Shown here piece by piece: positions 58,356 through 64,000 of a stretch of DNA of 64,000 bases. Position 1 is the stretch's first letter. Every line of letters begins with the position of its first letter. The stretch is from Diplocarpon mali (Eukaryota; Ascomycota; Leotiomycetes; Helotiales; Drepanopezizaceae). The translations under genes and the position numbers were made by a program. The stretch is taken from contig JAENRP010000039.1 of NCBI GenBank assembly GCA_024741835.1, positions 122,950-186,949 on the forward strand, in the 5' to 3' direction. The notes under the pieces were generated by a model. It ran no database searches. It was not told where the DNA came from and was given only the letters and a program-made list of their open reading frames with translations.

Positions 58356-60850
58356 CTCATTTTCTGGTACATTTGCTCGGCAGCAACTCACGAACTGGGG
58401 GGAGGAGCTCAAGGCTCCTGGCCCTCGGAGGCAGTAGCAGCATGGTGTGGCATAGGGAAACATCTAGGACGCTACTTGCCGTGGATATTTTTCTCGGAAT
58501 CTCTTGTATCTTTCTTTTCGACTGGCTCTTGCTGTCGGAACGAGTGCCGTTAAATGCTCGGGAAAATAGGCTTTAGGGATCTATTTTGAGGGTATCGGTG
58601 GCTCGGCGCAGGCTTGCCGTTCTACTGGCTGTTTTCCTCGTTGGCTCTTTTGTGATGGCTATGGTGTCTCCCCTCTACACGGGATGGTGACCCGGTCTAC
58701 ATTTAGCAATATAAACCAATTTCGGTCATGACGCATCACATGTCTCTGTCTCGGTGACTTGGCTGTCCACAGATGCTTGCTCGGCTTTGCAGCTGACAAG
58801 ACAGCAAGTAAATAGCATTGCATATTTGTGTGTTGTCCATGTGCCTGCCTGTCACGGGAAGCCATCTCAGCCGCCGTGACATCTTGGTATCTACGATTTT
58901 CGTTGTGACATCCGATTGTTGGTGATGAGCGTTCCACGAGGAAACTTGCGTGGCCTGCCAGCAGGACATCCCAAGGTCTTGACACCTTCCTTACCTCTCA
59001 GTCTACTCTTCTCCCTACACCTCTGACTTGGATCACTAGTACTGGGTTTTCCCCGCCCGCTTGTTTTTACGACTCCCCTCTTCCGACCCTCGCGGAGCAG
59101 CGCGCGCCACCACCCACCTCACTCTGTCTTGGGGTTCCATCGTTGGCGCAGCGCCAGCCTCTTACCTCGCCCGCGCCGGCGGTCCCGAGACGCTGTGCAA
59201 AAGAAGCCCTGCAGACCCGGCTGAGCTGCGATACTGGGATACGCCATACGGGCCCGGCGTGTATCGGGATTGCAGCGCTGCTGTCGGCGAATGTGATGCT
59301 GGACGGCGCCTTTGGAAGGAGGGGGGCTGGAGCGGGGGGGTTTTGCTGGGAGGATGGGGTTGTTGCTTTTTGTTGTGCGCGGTTCTGTGGTGAGGTGTTC
59401 CTCTTGCCTCCACTCGGGGGTTTGACTCCCTCTGCAAATGCTGCGCTGGTGGATACCATACCATCTTCTCGGAAATCCAAAGATCGTACAGACTCCTCTG
59501 CGGAGGGGGCCTGGTCTCGCCTCTGAGGGCAGTCGTAGGGAAAAAGGACAGCTCGTGTGTTGCATCTGCACACGCCGCTTCGTCCCTGGTGATCTGGAGG
59601 GAGCGGGAAGTGCGGCTGCTACTCGTGACGCGCTTGGAAGAAGGGGGGACTGGTACAGGCCTTGAGATACGCCTGTCGGAACTGTGGATCTCAGGATGGC
59701 TCGCCGTCTCCATGATCGGCGAGGGAGGTAGAATCACGGGGAGGCCTCGGTGGGAGGAAGCCACAGCACATGGCCTTGCGGATCCCCAGAGGATCGGTGG
59801 TCTCCAAGGTACACATGGGCCGTATTGCTTTGACTCCAAACCATCCGTCTCCGAGGCCTGACCACGAGGCGGCATCCCGTGATCTGACGGTTCGAGAATC
59901 TGCGACTCCGTCCCGGCGCGCCCAGCTCGCTGCTCGACCTGCCGAGACCCCGGCCACCCTCCTCGTATTGCGGGCAAAGAGGAGACTCTGTCCACGTTTC
60001 TCTCTCGCGGGAGTCAGATGATTCGACGTCTCGCCTCGCTTAGCTCGGAGACCAGGAAAACAACAAATCCACAATGACCTTGGCTACAGGCCCAGAAGCA
60101 TTATCTCTAATGGCGATGCATATATACATGTAATATATCCCTATATACTTGCTCTATCCTGTCACTTTTCATGTAGGATTTGCCTCGACAACTCTAGTTT
60201 CATCAGTACGTGCGCGGATAGAGCGGGTCTTGGCTCCAACGACATATTGTCGACCAACCCCTCGACCCAAGCGCATGGACAAATGAGGCTGACGACACAG
60301 CGGCTGTTGACGAGACACCACCTCGCGGGCTGTACGAGGAGATCGGCGAAGCGGGGAGAGCACGAGAGCGGAGCGCCAACAGCACGTAGAGTGCCGGAGA
60401 GAGGAGGGATGGGCGAGGGGAGATAAGGGGAAGCGGCACGTCTCGAGTCGGGGTCCAAATCTGATTCGGATTGAGGGACTTGATAGGGAACATCTCCCCG
60501 AGAGAGGCCTCGGTGCCACACCGACAGATGTTTCCTAAACGCCCACGGCATGGCCACTACAAAATCGCGCTCGTTGCCCGCTGTGCTGTTTTGCTTGTTG
60601 CCATGGTACGTCTCTCAGCGACGGCATCTTGACGGAGCAGCTGTCGCGTCATGATCTCGTCCGTCGAGAAAAAGCCGAGAGTTGCATGTGCGGCTCAGAG
60701 CGAGGCTCGGGGGCCGCGGGGGCCCATATCCTCCCTGTACAGGCCCCTCCCACACAGGCAAATCCATTCATTACCAGGCCCAAACTCCTCCAGATGCAAC
60801 CCCTCCCCTCATTTCAATTTCAGTAGAAGCCGCTCCTCTTTCATGCTCAC
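58356..60850. other. Intergenic, GC-rich, convergent side of bZIP and DPB4
   Basis: 2.5 kb. A long minus frame (59162-59995, 277 codons) and several overlapping frames lie in GC-biased sequence but share no domain and look like compositional artefacts. No RNA gene was seen. Confidence 0.4.
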
Positions 60851-61825
60851 TCAGTCGCTATCCTCACCGTTATCCAGCGCCTCGTCCTCCACTTCCCCCG
60901 TCTCGATATCTTCCAAGCGTTCTTCGACCTCTAACCTCTCTTCTTCCTCATCATCACTCTCGTCCTGCACATCACCATCCTCTTCCTCTTCCTCAGCCTC
61001 ATCTTGGGTATCATCTGCACCCTCGAGCTCTTCCCCTCCGGCCTCTCCAGTTTCTAACTTCGCTTTCTTCGCAGCCGGCTGGCCATCTCTATCTTCCGCG
61101 ACTTCTTCCTCGCTTGTGCCGGAAGCTTTGTTGGCCACTTTGCTACGGTAGACGTTCCGCTTATCGGTTTGCACTTCGTTGTACTCTGCGAGGAACCTGA
61201 ATCAGCCATGACCCCTCTGATCCTCTCTTCTCAGGCCCGGAGGGGGGAAAAAAAAACAGCCTACTCGTAAGCTCAGCCTCCAGTCTATTCCTGAAGTCCG
61301 GGAACTCGAGTTCATCCAGTGCGCTGAAGATGTCCTGCGGCGTGATGGTTTTCCTGCTGCTGGACGCCGCATGCTCGTTTGCGCTGTGCAGTTCGACCCG
61401 GTCAGTGGACGCTTGACCCGCGCGCGGAGGGAGGGGGCGGGGACGCACTGCGAAGCGACATAGTTGACGAACACCGTTGCACTCTTGCTTATGGCTATCG
61501 TAGCATTCCCTTGTATCTGCGTGTTGGGCGGCAAAACACCTTTCGCCAGGCGCGTTACTATGCTCTTCGGCATGCTGAGATCCTGCTTCGCGTCAGCCCC
61601 GGTCCCTCTCCATTCCGTCGCGCCATTCCATCTCGTCTTCGATCTCGCAAGGTGGTGGAGGGCGATAACCACTGCGGCGCGGGGACAGCGACACCGAGCA
61701 GCGTCGTATGGAGGTTCCCGTACATCAATATTGACGCCGAAGCCATTTACGATGCCCGCATCTTTTCCCGGCGTCGCCTCATCACCCGTGGCTGCCTTGG
61801 AGGCGTCGCTTTTCCGTGGAGGCAT
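60851..61825 (-). CDS. DPB4: DNA polymerase epsilon histone-fold subunit Dpb4 (POLE3-like)
   Basis: Four exons (61825-61724, 61582-61449, 61383-61265, 61185-60851; introns 141, 65 and 79 nt) give 229 residues. After a short basic N-terminus, the histone fold (about residues 35-118) reads DLSMPKSIVTRLAKGVLPPN, AISKSATVFVNYVASHANEH and TITPQDIFSALDELEFPDF, the CBF/NF-YB-like pattern of Dpb4. The helix after it is YNEVQTDKRNVYRSK. The last ~90 residues are almost entirely acidic (Glu/Asp runs). Dpb4 pairs with Dpb3 in polymerase epsilon and is shared with the CHRAC/ISW2 remodeller in other fungi and animals (family knowledge). The acidic tail fits POLE3/CHRAC-type members. Two ACGCG boxes lie 88-104 bp upstream. 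Confidence 0.93.
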
Positions 61826-62467
61826 CGCGTAATTGCGCGGGGGAGATTGTGAGAGGTGAGGCCGGTGGTTGTCGGATGGCGCAGTGGGTTGGACCTAGAA
61901 CAGGCTGGCAAATCGCGTCAAAGACGCGAGGTCGTGTCATACACGTGACAACCAGCCGAAGGATCCCGAGTTGGGACAGAGCAGGGGATGGACATGAGTA
62001 GAGTGGCTAAGATATCTGGTAAGATCAATGACTAGTGCATGGAAATCTAAGCCTCCCAGCCTTGTGCTCTGGTCTCCCTCTCCCAGTTTTTTTTTTGTTC
62101 TATCTGTGGAACTTCTGAACTTTGGCGAGCGGTTTCAGGGGTCAACCCAACAAACAAGGCTCTGGAATGAAGTACGAGATAACATGTATTGGTGCTACAC
62201 TAAGTGTTCCAGAGAAGAGAGGCGAACATTGTTCACCCCGAGTAAAACATCACCCCAGACCCATGGATATATGCCCCCCACCCAACCGACATGCACCTCA
62301 GGACGAAGCCTGGCCTCTCAAACGCCTTCCCTATCGCACAGCGCGCCAGAGTCATGGAAAAAAGAAAGAAGAAGGGAAATCGTGAATGGTATCAATCATT
62401 AGATGGCCACTGATCGTATGATGAGTGTGCTGTCCGCGCTTCCCAGAGAGAGCCCGGCCCGGACTGC
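61826..62467. other. Intergenic, DPB4 promoter
   Basis: 0.64 kb. It holds the inverted ACGCG pair at 61913-61929 and a CACGTG E-box at 61942-61947 upstream of DPB4, and the 3' UTR of the neighbouring membrane-protein gene. Confidence 0.45.
61913..61929. promoter_or_regulatory. Inverted MCB-like pair upstream of DPB4
   Basis: TCGCGTC-AAA-GACGCGA is a perfect 7-bp inverted repeat with a 3-bp spacer, giving ACGCGA on both strands, 88-104 bp upstream of the DPB4 ATG at 61825. The ACGCG core is the MBF/DSC1 half-site; function is inferred. Confidence 0.5.
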
Positions 62468-63550
62468 CTAAGAGATGGCTTTCTCTCCATCCTCTTTCGC
62501 AAGATAATTCTCCCACGGTCTCGACCGAGGGGCCGGTCTTGGCGAGAGTCCTCCTGCCAGATTCGTCTCGCCGTACACTGATGTACCGGGCGAGCTCGAC
62601 TCGTGCTCGGTTCCTCTGAAATGGCTGATTGCTATGGCCTCGTCGACAGCGTACCAGGTTGATGGCTCGGGCTGCTTGAAGTCGTTGCTTGCCCAGTCCG
62701 GAATCCACAGACTCCTGGCGCTGATGCTGCTTCTCCCGCTCTTCGATCTGGAGTGTCCCGACGACCGTCTCGACAGCCGAGCACTTCGCCTCTTGGGCGG
62801 TGTGATGTAGGGGTGCGCTCCAGGTATGGCCTCGTCGGTAAGACCGACACGGGCATTAGGTGCCTGCGCAAGGACTTGCGGATCCGTGATATATGCCGAG
62901 ACGGTGCGTATAGAAGAGGCCGATGCAGCCCATGTCCACTCGGGAGAGGTTAGATGCATAGCACCTACTTCACGGGTCGCAGGCGGATGGGTTGGAGGAG
63001 GGATAGTGAGCTTTTGATCTTGGGAGACACGGCGCCAAGACGCGATCTCGTCATCATTGATGGGCGAGGCTCCCCGATGCCCAAAAGGCGCCTGGCCTCT
63101 TCGGAAGCGGCATATAAATAAGATGCTGCCTCCGAATACGACAAGACCGACGAAGCCAAGCACCACGGCTAGTACAATGACAGTGGTCCGATCTGAAGAA
63201 TCACCGCCGGAGGGTGTAGCCGAAGCGGAAGCCATCGAAAGCAGGACTGAACTCGTCTTGGAGGCGGACACTGCTTGGGATGTCGATGAGCCAGACGAAT
63301 CTGCTGAGATCAAGGATGAGACGTCGATCGCGACTGGTGTAGGAGAAGGTGGTGACGAAGTCGATGTGAACCAAAGACTCGAAAGAGCTATCGAAGCTGT
63401 GAGGGTACTCGTCGTAGTCGCGGCACGCCCGACCCCATACGTGGCTATTGCGCGCGGTTTGGGCGCAGAGGATAGAGGCGACGAATCACCTAGAACCACA
63501 AGTGACAGGCTGGCGATACATGCTAGGAAGGCTGATCCAATATCTCTCAT
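62468..63550 (-). CDS. Single-pass, Ser/Thr-rich cell-surface protein, function unknown
   Basis: A single-exon frame of 360 residues. Residues 1-21 look like a signal peptide (FLACIASLSLVVLG). Residues 40-120 are rich in Ser, Thr and Ala, as in O-mannosylated wall-stress sensors. The only membrane helix is at about 122-147 (VIVLAVVLGFVGLVVFGGSI) and ends in CRFRRG, a positive-inside stop. The ~210-residue cytosolic tail is disordered, with a basic Ser/Arg patch (RRSARLSRRSSGHSRSKSGR) and acidic C-terminus. This matches the general layout of fungal Mid2/Wsc-like sensors, but no WSC cysteine domain is present and I recognise no named family. A polypyrimidine stretch (minus strand, 63781-63874) lies 230-325 bp upstream. 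Confidence 0.75.
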   Translation of the reverse strand: MRDIGSAFLACIASLSLVVLGDSSPLSSAPKPRAIATYGVGRAATTTSTLTASIALSSLWFTSTSSPPSPTPVAIDVSSLISADSSGSSTSQAVSASKTSSVLLSMASASATPSGGDSSDRTTVIVLAVVLGFVGLVVFGGSILFICRFRRGQAPFGHRGASPINDDEIASWRRVSQDQKLTIPPPTHPPATREVGAMHLTSPEWTWAASASSIRTVSAYITDPQVLAQAPNARVGLTDEAIPGAHPYITPPKRRSARLSRRSSGHSRSKSGRSSISARSLWIPDWASNDFKQPEPSTWYAVDEAIAISHFRGTEHESSSPGTSVYGETNLAGGLSPRPAPRSRPWENYLAKEDGEKAIS

Positions 63551-64000
63551 CTCCCTAATGTCGACATGCGGAATGCCGGTTGGATGCTTTCAGCCTCTCT
63601 CCAGGAGGAGGCAATATCTCCAGGTGAGCAACGACTTCACACGAAGATAGTGCCGACGGATCAAAGGTTGAGGTCAACACATCGCTGAAGGATGGTCGAC
63701 CGTCTGCGAGAGCATATGAAGTAGAGGCTGGAGCCGTTCCAGTGTAAGCCAAGACGATGGGTATAGAAGAGTAGTCGTGGAGAGGAAGAGGCCGAGGCAG
63801 GGGAAGAGGAAGAAGAGGAAGAAGAGGTAGAAGAGGCAGACGAGGAAGAAGAGGAAGAAGAAGATAATGGTAGTGAGCGTAAGAGCTGACAAGCAAGGAT
63901 CAACAATGGATCAAGTCAGCTCCGTTCACAGGAGATGAAAGCTGGACGACGAAGGGACGCACGACGAGAAGACTGGCCCTGCGTCCTAATATATACCGGG
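63551..64000. other. Upstream region of the membrane-protein gene with a purine-rich run
   Basis: 0.45 kb. Frames at 63555-63906 on the minus strand are poly-Ser, poly-Leu or poly-Phe products of the simple repeat in 63781-63874 and are not treated as genes. Confidence 0.4.
63781..63874. repeat. GAAGAG-type purine-rich low-complexity tract
   Basis: Imperfect GAAGAG/GAAGAA repeats on the plus strand (C/T-rich on the minus strand), in the promoter or leader of the minus-strand gene at 62468-63550. Confidence 0.75.

Noticed and set aside
59162..59995. 277-codon minus frame downstream of the bZIP gene
   Set aside because: Several frames on both strands are open together because of GC bias; the Pro/Ser/Arg-rich product has no motif.
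63555..63906. Minus-strand frames giving poly-Leu/Pro, poly-Ser or poly-Phe products
   Set aside because: They are three readings of one GAAGAG-type simple repeat.

Overview
This window is nuclear DNA from a filamentous ascomycete (Pezizomycotina). Genes are compact, with introns mostly 45-200 nt long carrying GTATGT/GTAAGT/GTGAGT donors and CTAAC-like branch sites. Families such as AIM21, a DUF7918-like protein, TVP18, a CPC1-type bZIP factor and a heme-thiolate peroxygenase fit that group. A Leotiomycetes (Helotiales-like) origin is my inference from the feel of the proteins, not something I could test. No plasmid, phage, CRISPR array or intact transposon was seen.

Layout. 1-5.7 kb: RNase H2 subunit B (cut by the window edge) and MCM10 are divergent around a 482-bp promoter with ACGCG boxes, followed by an intron-containing tRNA-Asn(GTT). 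5.7-14 kb: three minus-strand genes, AIM21 (actin patch), TVP18 (Golgi membrane) and NTF2 (Ran import), the last two with micro-exons. 15-22 kb: a DUF7918-like protein, a decayed beta-lactamase-type serine hydrolase pseudogene, and a UPF0029/IMPACT-domain protein. 22-31 kb: a secreted heme-thiolate peroxygenase and the CCR4-NOT scaffold NOT1. 32.5-37.5 kb: a Cdc15/Imp2/Hof1-type F-BAR-SH3 cytokinesis protein and seipin. 37.5-42.3 kb is gene-poor. 42.3-49.2 kb: TATA-binding protein, an SR140-like splicing factor, and a sarcosine oxidase-type flavoenzyme. 49-52.8 kb: one SGNH/CE3-like esterase. 52.8-56.9 kb is AT-rich and gene-poor. 57-64 kb: a CPC1/Gcn4-like bZIP with upstream AUGs, the DPB4 histone-fold subunit of DNA polymerase epsilon, and a single-pass Ser/Thr-rich membrane protein.

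How the genes fit together. Most are unlinked housekeeping genes. The clearest shared theme is replication: RNH202, MCM10 and DPB4 all have ACGCG (MluI/MBF-like) elements close upstream. Secreted or accessory functions (peroxygenase, esterase, flavin oxidase, relic hydrolase) lie between conserved genes next to the long intergenic stretches.

No wholly new system is evident. The items most worth following up are the bZIP gene whose frame has no in-frame AUG but has upstream and overlapping AUGs, the shared MBF-like boxes, the relic hydrolase with a stop inside its catalytic YxN motif, and the micro-exon genes. All gene models come from reading frames and splice signals in this sequence alone. 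No homology search was run, so family names are recognition, not computed matches.
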